DNA from: Aquimarina spongiae
Lineage (GTDB): Bacteria > Bacteroidota > Bacteroidia > Flavobacteriales > Flavobacteriaceae
Length of the DNA: 64,000 nt
Assembly: GCF_900141785.1 (NCBI RefSeq)
Contig: NZ_FQYP01000008.1
Location: 1 to 64,000, forward strand
Reading direction: 5' to 3'
Shown in pieces: positions 44,134 through 52,754 of this stretch (positions are counted from its first letter, which is position 1; the number at the start of each line of letters is the position of its first letter). The translations under genes and the position numbers were made by a program. The notes below the pieces were generated by a model. It worked only from the letters and a program-made list of their open reading frames with translations, was not told the DNA's origin and did no database searches.

Positions 44134-45164
44134 TGGGAGTAAATTATCAAACCGTTCTATGGAACAAGAATAAAAAAGTATATGATAAATGGATTGGTAT
44201 TGGGATCTTGGTTTATCTGATATGCTTTATCGGTATCACGGTGGCTACAAATCCAGCAACAAGTATAGAAACCTTGATCATAAGGGCATTCGGAACTTTG
44301 GCTATTGCTCTTTTACATATTGTTTTGGTAATCGGTCCATTAGCCAGACTGAACACTAATTTTCTTCCTTTGCTATACAACAGAAGACACCTTGGAGTAA
44401 GTATGTTTCTAGCCGCTTTGGTGCATGGGGGTTTTTCTATATTTCAATTTCATTCCTTGGGAAATGTAAATCCGATTTATGCTTTGGTCACCTCTAATAT
44501 GGATTATGATTCACTGACTCATTTTCCATTTCAGGTGCTTGGTTTTTTTGCATTGATCATTTTGTTCTTGATGGCTTCTACCAGTCATGATTTTTGGTTA
44601 AAAAACCTTTCTCCAAAAACCTGGAAAAGACTTCATATGCTAGTATATTTTGCCTATGCACTAATTATCATGCATGTTTTTCTTGGTGCTTTTCAACAAC
44701 AGCCTTCTTTTGCATCCATAGGTATTTTGATTTTTGGATTTATCATAATTGCCTCGCTACATTTGATTGCTGCTTTTAAAGAAACCAGAATTGATGCTAC
44801 GGTAACCCAAGATACTGAAGACGGATGGGAATATGTTTGTGATGTTAATGACATTCCTGAAGACCGAGCCAAAATATTTATCGTAGAAAAGGAACGTGTT
44901 GCTGTCTTCAAATACAACAACCAATTATCTGCGATTTCAAACGTATGTAAACACCAAGGTGGACCTTTGGGAGAAGGAAAAATAGTCGACGGTTGCGTGA
45001 CCTGCCCGTGGCATGGATATCAGTATTTGCCACATAATGGACAATCTCCTCCTCCATTTACAGAAAAAGTAGCGACTTATGAGCTTCGTATTCAGAATAA
45101 AAAAGTGTATATCCTTCCTACCCCGCTGCCCGAAGGAACTGAAGTTACTCCTATACTCATTTAA
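44133..45164 (+). CDS. MsrQ/ferric-reductase-like haem membrane protein with C-terminal Rieske domain
   Basis: A 343-aa membrane protein. Residues 20-215 hold about six helices of the ferric-reductase-like/MsrQ (YedZ) fold; H98, H168 and H181 lie where b-type haem ligands are expected, and H62 is in an adjacent helix. A Rieske [2Fe-2S] domain follows at about 232-335 with C272, H274, C291 and H294 (CKHQGGPLGEG...CPWHGYQY), very close in sequence to that of the TPP enzyme. I infer electron transfer between the Rieske cluster and the membrane haem, perhaps to quinone. Confidence 0.85.
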   Translation: MGVNYQTVLWNKNKKVYDKWIGIGILVYLICFIGITVATNPATSIETLIIRAFGTLAIALLHIVLVIGPLARLNTNFLPLLYNRRHLGVSMFLAALVHGGFSIFQFHSLGNVNPIYALVTSNMDYDSLTHFPFQVLGFFALIILFLMASTSHDFWLKNLSPKTWKRLHMLVYFAYALIIMHVFLGAFQQQPSFASIGILIFGFIIIASLHLIAAFKETRIDATVTQDTEDGWEYVCDVNDIPEDRAKIFIVEKERVAVFKYNNQLSAISNVCKHQGGPLGEGKIVDGCVTCPWHGYQYLPHNGQSPPPFTEKVATYELRIQNKKVYILPTPLPEGTEVTPILI

Positions 45165-45177
45165 AAAAACAGAACTC

Positions 45178-45975
45178 ATGAAAAAAAGAGAAGACGAATT
45201 TTATATTGGTTATGTGGATGGTATAGGGCAACATACCAAAAAAACAGTACGGCAATTTGTGCTGTTTGGACTGCTAGCTGTCATCTTAATCGCTTCCATT
45301 TTTGCATTTACGCAAAATCGATTTAAGAATAGCACTTTTGAATTAGCTACAACGACCAAAATCATGGGAGTTTATCACGAAAACCCATATCCAATGCTTA
45401 AAGTGAAAACCGGAGAAAACACGTTTAAAAATATCTTATTGCTGGGCTTTGGGAAATTTAGTGCTAACCCTTACTTAAAAAAGATCCGGAATAAGTCAGG
45501 TTCCATCTCCGGAAGTATGATCAGTATCGAGGGTAATCTCATTTATTACAATGGCAAAACCCTATTGCAAATTACAAATGATGAAAAAGTAACATTACTG
45601 GAAACAGGACAAGCACATCAAGCTCCAAGACCTTCTACTATAGCCAAAAACATGGAGTTAAAAGGAGAAATTGTAGATCCCAAATGCTATTTTGGTGTGA
45701 TGAAACCAGGAAAAGGGAAAATACATCGCAGTTGTGCTGCCTTATGTATTTCAGGAGGGATTCCACCTGTTCTGGTAACCAGTGATGACAATAACATTTC
45801 TGAATATTATCAAATTACTGATCAAAATGGCAAAGCCATACATAAGGATATTTTACCCTTTATTGGTAAGCCCTCACTACTTTCTGGACAGATAGTACAG
45901 CTAGAAGACTGGTATCAAATTAGGATTGACGTGAACACTATACAAGAATTGGATTTACCTTCCAGAATTTATTAA
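45178..45975 (+). CDS. Membrane-anchored protein with conserved Cys/His cluster
   Basis: A 265-aa protein with an N-terminal membrane helix (residues 27-45) and an extracytoplasmic domain. Near the end the segment GEIVDPKCYFGVMKPG and then KIHRSCAALCISGGIPP contains C170, H183, C186 and C190, a compact set suited to bind metal, Fe-S or haem, or to form disulfides. I recall this motif from hypothetical proteins near redox genes but cannot name a family. Start ATG at 45178 follows the haem-Rieske gene by 13 bases. Confidence 0.7.
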   Translation: MKKREDEFYIGYVDGIGQHTKKTVRQFVLFGLLAVILIASIFAFTQNRFKNSTFELATTTKIMGVYHENPYPMLKVKTGENTFKNILLLGFGKFSANPYLKKIRNKSGSISGSMISIEGNLIYYNGKTLLQITNDEKVTLLETGQAHQAPRPSTIAKNMELKGEIVDPKCYFGVMKPGKGKIHRSCAALCISGGIPPVLVTSDDNNISEYYQITDQNGKAIHKDILPFIGKPSLLSGQIVQLEDWYQIRIDVNTIQELDLPSRIY

Positions 45976-45980
45976 ATCAT

Positions 45981-46631
45981 ATGTCGAAGACCTTAGAAGT
46001 ATTATCCAAATACAAATACCTTATTGCATTAATAAGCGTATTTAATTTTCTATTAACTCCTATTCATGCGAGTATTTCTTCTATACAACCTGCACACCCG
46101 GTAGTAATCAATTATACCTTAGTCATATTAGCGAGTTCTTTAATTGCTTCAGACTCCAGAAAGAGGATTAGAACCTATGCTTTGGGAGCCATTACCTTAG
46201 TTTTTATCTGGATAGAATTTTCTTATCCCAATCACATGGGTATCTTAGCCTGTCGTCTTGCCTCTTCTTTGGTATTGTTCTCTCACTTTTGCTTACTGTT
46301 AATTCATCAACTAAGAAAGATTCGCACCATGAACCTTCAATTTATTTTGGGGCCGATTTTAGGTTTTATTTATCTGGGAATTATTGGAGGTATTTTTTTT
46401 GAAACTGTACACCTAATTGATCCTTCTTCCTTCCGGTTTCATAGCGATATCTCTGGATATGTATACTATTATTTCAGCTTTATTAGCATTACTACTGTGG
46501 GTTATGGAGATATTACCCCTATTACACCGCAAGCTCAAGCGATAACTCTTGTTCTCAATGTTATTGGGCAATTTTATCTCGCTATTGTTATTGCTCTTTT
46601 TGTTGGTAAATACATTAATGAAAAAAAATAA
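45981..46631 (+). CDS. Two-pore-helix potassium channel-like protein
   Basis: A 216-aa membrane protein with four short helices in the N-terminal part and a final pore module: helix [20 protein letters not shown], pore loop with the K+ selectivity filter [10 protein letters not shown], and inner helix [20 protein letters not shown]. It lacks an RCK/TrkA-N regulatory domain. It should allow K+ flow across the inner membrane. Five bases after the Cys/His protein gene and four bases before the antiporter. Confidence 0.85.
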   Translation: MSKTLEVLSKYKYLIALISVFNFLLTPIHASISSIQPAHPVVINYTLVILASSLIASDSRKRIRTYALGAITLVFIWIEFSYPNHMGILACRLASSLVLFSHFCLLLIHQLRKIRTMNLQFILGPILGFIYLGIIGGIFFETVHLIDPSSFRFHSDISGYVYYYFSFISITTVGYGDITPITPQAQAITLVLNVIGQFYLAIVIALFVGKYINEKK

Positions 46632-46635
46632 CATC

Positions 46636-47877
46636 ATGTTACAATCCTTCAGTATTATCTTTTCTATCGCTGCTCTTTATAGTTATATCAACTACAAATG
46701 GTTAAAGCTACCCACAACTATTGCGTTGATGATTATGAGCCTCGTGACCATTCTTATCATCACGATAAGTAAAAGTATTTTTCCTGCATTTTACCAGTTT
46801 TTTTGTGACATCATTGTCAATTCAGATTTTAAGACCCTGCTATTAGATGGCATCTTGAGTTTCTTGCTCTTTGCTGGAGCATTGCATGTAAACATTGAAG
46901 ATCTAAACAAAGAAAAATGGTCGATTATCTTGTTTGCATCCTTAGGAGTTCTTATTTCAACTTTTGTCGTGGGAGGATTGCTTTATCTGATTGCTAATCC
47001 AATGGGAGTATCTCTTCCCTTTTTGGATGCCTTATTATTTGGTGCCTTAATCTCTCCCACTGATCCTATTGCCGTTATGGCCATACTTAAGAAAGCAAAT
47101 ATTTCAAAAAGTCTGGGTATTAAAATAGAAGGAGAATCTCTCTTTAATGATGGGATTGGTGTTGTTGTCTTTTCTGGTATCCTAATTTTGGCTGGAATGG
47201 GTGAACATGATATAGAAAGTTCTATCGGTTCAGAAATTGGAAAACTTTTCCTGGAAGAAGCCGTAGGAGGAATAGCATACGGTACTGCACTTGGGTTTCT
47301 GGGATATTACACGATCAAATCGATAAAAGAAAACCCTCAACTTGCTGTTATGATTAGCCTTGCCATTGTAATGGGGGGTTATGCCATCGCCTCTATGATA
47401 CATGTATCTGGCCCACTGGCAATGGTAGTTACCGGAATGGTTATCGGCAACAAATTGAATATTAAAAGTAATACAGGCCCCACCCGAAAACTAATTAATG
47501 AAATATGGGAAGTTTTGGATGACGTGTTTAATGGTATTTTATTTGTTCTAATAGGGTTGGCAATACATTTACTCAAATACGATCCACTGCACCTTACCTT
47601 AGGGATAATCACTATCTTAATAGTTCTTCTTTCTAGGTTTATTTCGGTATTGTTACCTTATTCTTTGTTACGACATACTGAGGATAGTCCTATCAAAACA
47701 GTAAGTGTGCTTACCTGGGGAGGTTTGCGAGGTGGGATTTCGGTAGCTTTGGCGTTAAGCCTTTCTGATAATGCTTCTTCCGAAGTTATATTGTATATTA
47801 CCTATGTAGTTGTGATTTTTTCAATAATTGTTCAAGGCTTAAGTATCGGAAAACTAGTTAAAAGATTGTATCGATAA
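46636..47877 (+). CDS. CPA1-family Na+/H+ antiporter
   Basis: A 413-aa polytopic membrane protein of the CPA1 (NhaP-like) type. It has the conserved [15 protein letters not shown] with the ion-binding Asp, the [14 protein letters not shown] block, and [18 protein letters not shown] near the end. It exchanges Na+ or K+ for H+ and so sets internal pH. The ATG at 46636 (MLQSFSII) is preferred; ATG 46618 would overlap the channel gene. No cytoplasmic regulatory tail is present. Confidence 0.92.
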   Translation: MLQSFSIIFSIAALYSYINYKWLKLPTTIALMIMSLVTILIITISKSIFPAFYQFFCDIIVNSDFKTLLLDGILSFLLFAGALHVNIEDLNKEKWSIILFASLGVLISTFVVGGLLYLIANPMGVSLPFLDALLFGALISPTDPIAVMAILKKANISKSLGIKIEGESLFNDGIGVVVFSGILILAGMGEHDIESSIGSEIGKLFLEEAVGGIAYGTALGFLGYYTIKSIKENPQLAVMISLAIVMGGYAIASMIHVSGPLAMVVTGMVIGNKLNIKSNTGPTRKLINEIWEVLDDVFNGILFVLIGLAIHLLKYDPLHLTLGIITILIVLLSRFISVLLPYSLLRHTEDSPIKTVSVLTWGGLRGGISVALALSLSDNASSEVILYITYVVVIFSIIVQGLSIGKLVKRLYR

Positions 47878-47927
47878 TATCCATCATCTTTTTTTACATA
47901 AAAATAACACTAACATCATATGTAATT

Positions 47928-47960
47928 TTGGCATCAAGAGCTTTAGTGTCATTATATTTC
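47928..47960 (+). promoter_or_regulatory. Probable promoter of ppk
   Basis: TTG (47928-47930), a 22-base spacer and TATATTTC (47953-47960), one mismatch from TAnnTTTG, precede the ppk ATG by 19 bases. Confidence 0.5.
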
Positions 47961-47979
47961 AAAATTAAACCTTAAGAAT

Positions 47980-50001
47980 ATGGCGCTCATATCAAAGAAA
48001 TACTATAACAGAGATCTATCATGGTTACGTTTCAACCATAGAGTATTGCAAGAAGCTGCAGATCAAAACAACCTGTTATACGATCGTATTAAATTCTTGG
48101 CCATCTTTTCTTCTAATCTTGATGAGTTTTTTAAAGTACGAGTTTCTGATATTAGAAAGATTAAAGATCTTGATAAATCCCTTCGCAAAAAACTAATTAC
48201 CAAACCCAATAAGCTATTAAAAAAAATAAAGAAGCAAGTGCATCTTCAACAAGAAGAATTCGGAGCCATTTTTGGTAATCAGATTCTCCCTGAATTGGAG
48301 AAAGAAGGCATCTATTTAATTGATCATAATGCATTTTCACCATCCCAAAAAATAGTAGCAGAAAGCTATTATAAAGAACATTTAGTGCATAAAACACAGG
48401 TTCTTATTGATAGCGTGCAAAAAAATGAAAGTGTTTTTATAGAGAATGAGCAATTGTATCTTACTTCGCAATCCAATACTTCAGAAGTTGTTATCGTAAA
48501 AATCCCCAACGACACGAGTCGATTTGTGACGTTTCCATCAGAAGGCGGGAAACACTACATCACCTTTGTAGACGACATCCTGAAATACAATCTGGCTCAG
48601 GTTTATGCAGAAAAAGGATGTTCTGATTTTTATGCTATCAAAATATCCAGAGATGCAGAATTATACATAGACAACGAATATTCTGGAGATCTTCTCACCA
48701 AAATTAAAGATTCGCTAGGCAATCGAGATACAGGTCAGGTTACCCGATTATTAATCGATCGATCGATGCCTGATAAACTACTAAGTCGTATTAAAGACAT
48801 TTTAGATGCCAACGAAACTGATGTTTTATGGGGTGGAAGCTATCATAATTTTAAAGACTTTTTTGGTTTTCCTAATCCAACAAACAAAACCTTTACCGAA
48901 GATGCTGTAGCACCAATATATGACAGTCAACTTCAAAAGTTCGATACCATTTTTGAGGCAATTAATGAAAAAGACCGATTGCGTTATTATCCTTACGAAT
49001 CTTTTGACGATTTACTTCGTTTGGCCCAAGAAGCTGCTGAAGACGAAACCGTAAGCCAAATAAAAGTAACACTCTATCGGGTGGCGAAACAATCTGGAAT
49101 AGCAGAGGCATTACTGAAGGCTGCAAAAAATGGGAAAGAAGTTTTTGTTTTTATTGAGACGAAGGCACGATTTGATGAAGAAAATAACATCAGGTGGGGT
49201 AAAATTTTGCAAGACAATGGGGCCAAAGTAATGTATAGTTACCCTGGCATAAAAGTACATTCAAAAATCCTGCTAATAGAGCGTATAGAAAATGGTATCG
49301 CCAAAAACTATGGCTATATCAGTACAGGAAATTTTAATGAAAAGACCTCCAAAATATACACCGACTTCGGTCTGATGACCGCTAATCAAAAAATAACTTC
49401 GGAACTCAATCAGGTTTTTCAACTATTAGAAGGAAATAGCATACTCCCAAAAACTAAAAAACTATTAGTTTCTCCTTTTTCTACACGTAACACTTTCGAA
49501 AAATTAATTAGAAATGAAATCGAAAATGCGTTAACCGGTCAAGAAGCCTACATTATTTTGAAATTAAATAGTCTCCAGGATCAGGGGATGATCGATCTTT
49601 TATATCAGGCTAGTAATGCAGGGGTAAAAATTCGACTTGTAGTACGAGGCATTTGTTGTCTTGTTCCTGGTATCGAAGGACAAAGTAAAAATATCTATGT
49701 GACCAGTATTGTAGATCGGTTTTTGGAGCATGGTAGGGTATATATATTCGCTAATGGCGGAAAAGAGAAAATGTATATCGGATCGGCCGATTGGATGACA
49801 CGTAATCTTGATCACAGGATCGAAGTGATTACTCCAATTCTGGATCAAGATGTATATGCTAAAATTAGAAAGGTAGTACAATTACAAATTGAGGACACTG
49901 TAAAATCAAGAATCATCGATGAAGATCAAAGTAACGATTATGTGAGTGGTTCTAAAAAAATACGTGCTCAGATGGAAACTGTACAAGCTCTAGCTCAATA
50001 G
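47980..50001 (+). CDS. ppk1: Polyphosphate kinase 1
   Basis: PPK1 reversibly makes long-chain polyphosphate from ATP at the membrane. The 673-aa protein starts with the N-terminal domain signature NRDLSWLRFNHRVLQEA and DEFFKVRVSDIR; the head domain follows (PYESFDDLLRLAQEAAEDET); the autophosphorylated His lies in GIKVHSKILLI; the C-terminal part shows GYISTGNFNEKTSKIYTDFG and RGICCLVPG. Length is typical. No ppx gene is adjacent. It is separate from the preceding operon by a 102-base gap with its own promoter. Confidence 0.96.
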   Translation: MALISKKYYNRDLSWLRFNHRVLQEAADQNNLLYDRIKFLAIFSSNLDEFFKVRVSDIRKIKDLDKSLRKKLITKPNKLLKKIKKQVHLQQEEFGAIFGNQILPELEKEGIYLIDHNAFSPSQKIVAESYYKEHLVHKTQVLIDSVQKNESVFIENEQLYLTSQSNTSEVVIVKIPNDTSRFVTFPSEGGKHYITFVDDILKYNLAQVYAEKGCSDFYAIKISRDAELYIDNEYSGDLLTKIKDSLGNRDTGQVTRLLIDRSMPDKLLSRIKDILDANETDVLWGGSYHNFKDFFGFPNPTNKTFTEDAVAPIYDSQLQKFDTIFEAINEKDRLRYYPYESFDDLLRLAQEAAEDETVSQIKVTLYRVAKQSGIAEALLKAAKNGKEVFVFIETKARFDEENNIRWGKILQDNGAKVMYSYPGIKVHSKILLIERIENGIAKNYGYISTGNFNEKTSKIYTDFGLMTANQKITSELNQVFQLLEGNSILPKTKKLLVSPFSTRNTFEKLIRNEIENALTGQEAYIILKLNSLQDQGMIDLLYQASNAGVKIRLVVRGICCLVPGIEGQSKNIYVTSIVDRFLEHGRVYIFANGGKEKMYIGSADWMTRNLDHRIEVITPILDQDVYAKIRKVVQLQIEDTVKSRIIDEDQSNDYVSGSKKIRAQMETVQALAQ

Positions 50002-50314
50002 CTACGTAGTTTTTCTTTATTTATCTAATGCTATGATTATCGCAGAATTTTTAGACAGGTTTATAGAAGTACTAATATCTACCGTATTTCCAGATAAAAT
50101 ATCTATGCATTTTCACCAAATGAGGTGGACATCAAGAGCACTAAGATTCCTGTAGGGTGTAATTACAACGACATTATTAAGCAGGCTTTAGGTTATTATT
50201 TGTGCCATAGGTAATAATCGCTAATTTTCAATTTTACGTAAAAACACGTACAAATTGTTAGGGGTAAAATATTTATCTTTAAGATAGCACAACAACTTTT
50301 AAACCTAACCTGTC
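50002..50314 (+). other. 313-base intergenic region; no supported gene
   Basis: The gap holds a 40-codon open frame (50033-50155, MIIAEFLDRFIEVLISTVFP...) without recognised family and without clear promoter, so I do not call it a gene; it could be a relic. Towards its end TTG (50255-50257), a 16-base spacer and TATCTTTA (50274-50281) form a weak promoter for the next gene. No RNA gene was recognised. Confidence 0.4.
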
Positions 50315-51253
50315 ATGAGTACCAACCAAGCATTGACAACCGTATTCCAAAAAGATAAAATTTGGATTCTTATCGTTACTTCTATTTTGATCATTATTGG
50401 TTTCACCAATCTCCTTACAACTCCAGCTATTGACTTTTTGACCAATGTAAATAGTGATATGATGCTGAGTCTTGGGATTGCGATGGAATTAAAAAGTATA
50501 GCTTCTAGTATTGACAGTTCCAAAATCCCACTAATCGGAGGGTTAGCAACAGAGCTCGAAGATATTTTTACACGTGCTATCAATTATCTGGCATTTTCTA
50601 ATATTGTTCTTGGTGTTCAAACCATTTTGGTGAATATGGGTAAATCCTTACTATTCAAAATACTACCCGTTTTTTTTATAGTTGGAATATTCTTTAAAAA
50701 ATACAACCAAATTGCGTTGCGATTATTGATTATATCCCTTTTGATTAATCCTGGATTAGCATTATACGTGAATGGTATTCACTATGTTTCAGACACTATG
50801 GAACTAAGTTTGGGGTCAGACCTACACAAGCAACTGTCTGAAATAAAAAACAAGTATGAGGCGAAAAAAGAAAAACTAAAGGTAAAACAGGAAAGTAAGA
50901 AGGAAAAACAACTAGAAAAAGCCAAAGAAAAAGGGCATGAGGACATTAGCCTATTCAAAAAAGTGGAAGATGCCGTAGTTGACAAAGTCGAAGATGTTGG
51001 AGTAGATGTTAGCGAAGGAGTATCCGAAACTTTTCAGATTCTCAAAGAGGGTAAAAAAGAATTGATGAAGCTCATCCTTAATATGGTGAGTAATCTGGCC
51101 GTACTCTTCTTGGTTTTGCCACTATTATACTTCTACATTATGGGACTAGTTCTGAAAAAATTCTTCCATTTTTCAGGATTAAATCTTATCGGCACTCAAG
51201 AAATAGATAACCTTAAAAAACTTGGTAAAGATTTCGAATCCAGTAATCACTAA
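50315..51253 (+). CDS. Membrane protein with charged coiled coil, unknown function
   Basis: A 312-aa membrane protein: one helix near the N-terminus (IWILIVTSILIIIGFTNLL), two in the middle (about 118-155), a highly charged Lys/Glu-rich coiled coil at about 172-215 (YEAKKEKLKVKQESKKEKQL), and a last helix (ILNMVSNLAVLFLVLPLLYF). I recognise no family. The following lysozyme gene starts 31 bases after its stop. Confidence 0.65.
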   Translation: MSTNQALTTVFQKDKIWILIVTSILIIIGFTNLLTTPAIDFLTNVNSDMMLSLGIAMELKSIASSIDSSKIPLIGGLATELEDIFTRAINYLAFSNIVLGVQTILVNMGKSLLFKILPVFFIVGIFFKKYNQIALRLLIISLLINPGLALYVNGIHYVSDTMELSLGSDLHKQLSEIKNKYEAKKEKLKVKQESKKEKQLEKAKEKGHEDISLFKKVEDAVVDKVEDVGVDVSEGVSETFQILKEGKKELMKLILNMVSNLAVLFLVLPLLYFYIMGLVLKKFFHFSGLNLIGTQEIDNLKKLGKDFESSNH

Positions 51254-51284
51254 CCAACACAACATACTCAAAAAACCTTATCTT

Positions 51285-52064
51285 ATGAAAAAAGCAGCAT
51301 TTTTCTTACTTACGCTATGTTTGATGATATCATGTAAAAAAGAACAGGAAAACATAGAAGTCCAACAACCAGACGTTGAAAAAAAAGAAGTGATTAAAGA
51401 TCTGTGTACCTCTGAGGAAGAGAGAATCCGAACGGAACCCAGTATACTGGGGATGGATATTTCACATTTTCAGGGAGAAATACAATGGAACAAAATAAAA
51501 GCAGATGGTGTCAACTTCGTATACATGAAAGCCACTCAGGGAACAACCTTTAAAGATCCCAGATTTGAAAAGAACCATGCGGCGACCAAAAAAAATTGCT
51601 TGTATAGAGGGGCATATCATTTCTATGAAACAGGAAAAGATCCCAAAAAACAAGCACAAAACTTTACTGAAACCGTAAAAGAACTAATTCCTGGTGATCT
51701 ACCACCTGTGTTAGATTTGGAAGAATTAGGAATGCAAACTTCGGTCACCAAAGAAATGTACGAAACCAACACACTACGATGGCTCAAAATAGTTGAAGAA
51801 AAATTAGGGGTTCGCCCTATTATTTACAGCAATCCTACTTTTGCCAATGCGTATCTTAAACATCCGGAGTTTGCTAACTATAAACTTTGGATAGCAGATT
51901 ATACCAAGGGAGCATCTCCTACAATGCCTTATACCTGGAAGGATAAAAGTTGGACATTTTGGCAACGTACGGATAGCAAAAAATTAGAAGGAGCCGAAGG
52001 AAAAATCGATTACGATCTGTTTCAAGGCGATGCCGACTCTTTTCTGAAAATGATAAAAAAATAG
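51285..52064 (+). CDS. GH25 lysozyme-type lipoprotein
   Basis: A 259-aa lipoprotein (signal ending LMISC) with a glycoside hydrolase 25 domain, which cleaves the MurNAc-GlcNAc bond of peptidoglycan. The N-terminal catalytic-face strand is GMDISHFQGEIQW, then FVYMKATQGTTFKDP, GAYHFYET, and VLDLEELG with the candidate catalytic acid pair, ending in WTFWQRTDSKK. The ATG at 51285 begins the signal peptide; an earlier in-frame start overlaps the preceding gene. Confidence 0.93.
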   Translation: MKKAAFFLLTLCLMISCKKEQENIEVQQPDVEKKEVIKDLCTSEEERIRTEPSILGMDISHFQGEIQWNKIKADGVNFVYMKATQGTTFKDPRFEKNHAATKKNCLYRGAYHFYETGKDPKKQAQNFTETVKELIPGDLPPVLDLEELGMQTSVTKEMYETNTLRWLKIVEEKLGVRPIIYSNPTFANAYLKHPEFANYKLWIADYTKGASPTMPYTWKDKSWTFWQRTDSKKLEGAEGKIDYDLFQGDADSFLKMIKK

Positions 52065-52100
52065 TGCTAAAGATCCTGTAGTATTGATTACCTTGGATCC

Positions 52101-52706
52101 ATGAAAGAACATCAATCTACCGAAAGCCGTTATTGGACAGAACGCTATGCCGAAAACCGAACCGGTTGGGATATTGGATATGTCTCTACGCCCTTAAAAA
52201 CATATGTTGATCAGCTAACAGACAAGACGATCAAAATACTCATCCCCGGAGCTGGAAATGCCTATGAAGCAGAATATCTGTTTCATAATGGATTTACTAA
52301 TGTTTTTGTGTTAGATATATCTCAAACACCTCTTGATGCTTTTGCTCAAAGGGTCCCTCAGTTCCCTAAATCCAATCTGCTTCTCGATGACTTTTTTACA
52401 CTCGAAGGAAAATTTGATCTTATTTTGGAACAAACCTTTTTTTGTTCCTTTATCCCTACAGATGATAACAGAATGGCCTATGTCAAACAAATGGCTAACC
52501 TCCTAAAACCAGAAGGAAAACTGGTGGGTCTTTGGTTTGATTTCCCATTAACTGGCGATATGGAAAAGCGCCCATTTGGAGGCGACAAGGATCTTTATCT
52601 ATCGTACTTTAACTCTCATTTTAAGGCCAAAACATTTGAAAAAAGCTATAACTCTATTCCAGAACGACAAGGAAACGAACTTTTTGGGATTTTTATAAAA
52701 AAATAG
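52101..52706 (+). CDS. TPMT-family SAM-dependent methyltransferase
   Basis: A 201-aa cytosolic methyltransferase of the thiopurine methyltransferase family. The start YWTERYAENRTGWDIGYVS is diagnostic; SAM motif I is ILIPGAGNAYEAEYLFHNGF, followed by VFVLDIS, then LILEQTFFCSF. Some relatives methylate thiol, selenium or tellurium compounds; the substrate here is unknown. It follows the lysozyme gene by 36 bases. Confidence 0.9.
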   Translation: MKEHQSTESRYWTERYAENRTGWDIGYVSTPLKTYVDQLTDKTIKILIPGAGNAYEAEYLFHNGFTNVFVLDISQTPLDAFAQRVPQFPKSNLLLDDFFTLEGKFDLILEQTFFCSFIPTDDNRMAYVKQMANLLKPEGKLVGLWFDFPLTGDMEKRPFGGDKDLYLSYFNSHFKAKTFEKSYNSIPERQGNELFGIFIKK

Positions 52707-52728
52707 ACCTCCTTGCAGAGGTCTTCTT
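52705..52728. terminator. Hairpin between the methyltransferase and E1 genes
   Basis: AGACCTC (52705-52711) pairs with GAGGTCT (52718-52724), followed by a pyrimidine-rich tail, between convergent genes. Confidence 0.55.
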
Positions 52729-52754
52729 TCTAATTTTCTTTTTCAAAGTATGGC

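Larger units (their letters stand above)
34000..47877 (+). other. Putative 13-gene operon: Crp/Fnr regulator, Rieske-fusion redox enzymes, cation transporters
   Basis: Thirteen plus-strand genes follow one another with gaps of 2 to 35 bases or short overlaps, and no terminator is seen until after the antiporter. Three of the products carry a Rieske domain fused to unrelated partners (38266, 41562 and 44133). After the last gene there is a 102-base gap and a separate promoter for ppk. That all 13 genes are one transcript is inferred from spacing; an internal break between the barrel protein (ends 38230) and the first Rieske gene is possible. Confidence 0.55.

Noticed and set aside
38266..45164. 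Interpretation of the Rieske genes as an aromatic-ring dioxygenase system
   Set aside because: No ring-hydroxylating catalytic alpha subunit or mononuclear-iron domain is present; the partners are FMN, TPP and haem domains.
50033..50155. 40-codon open frame in the gap after ppk
   Set aside because: No family, no promoter and no close operon context; chance occurrence is likely.
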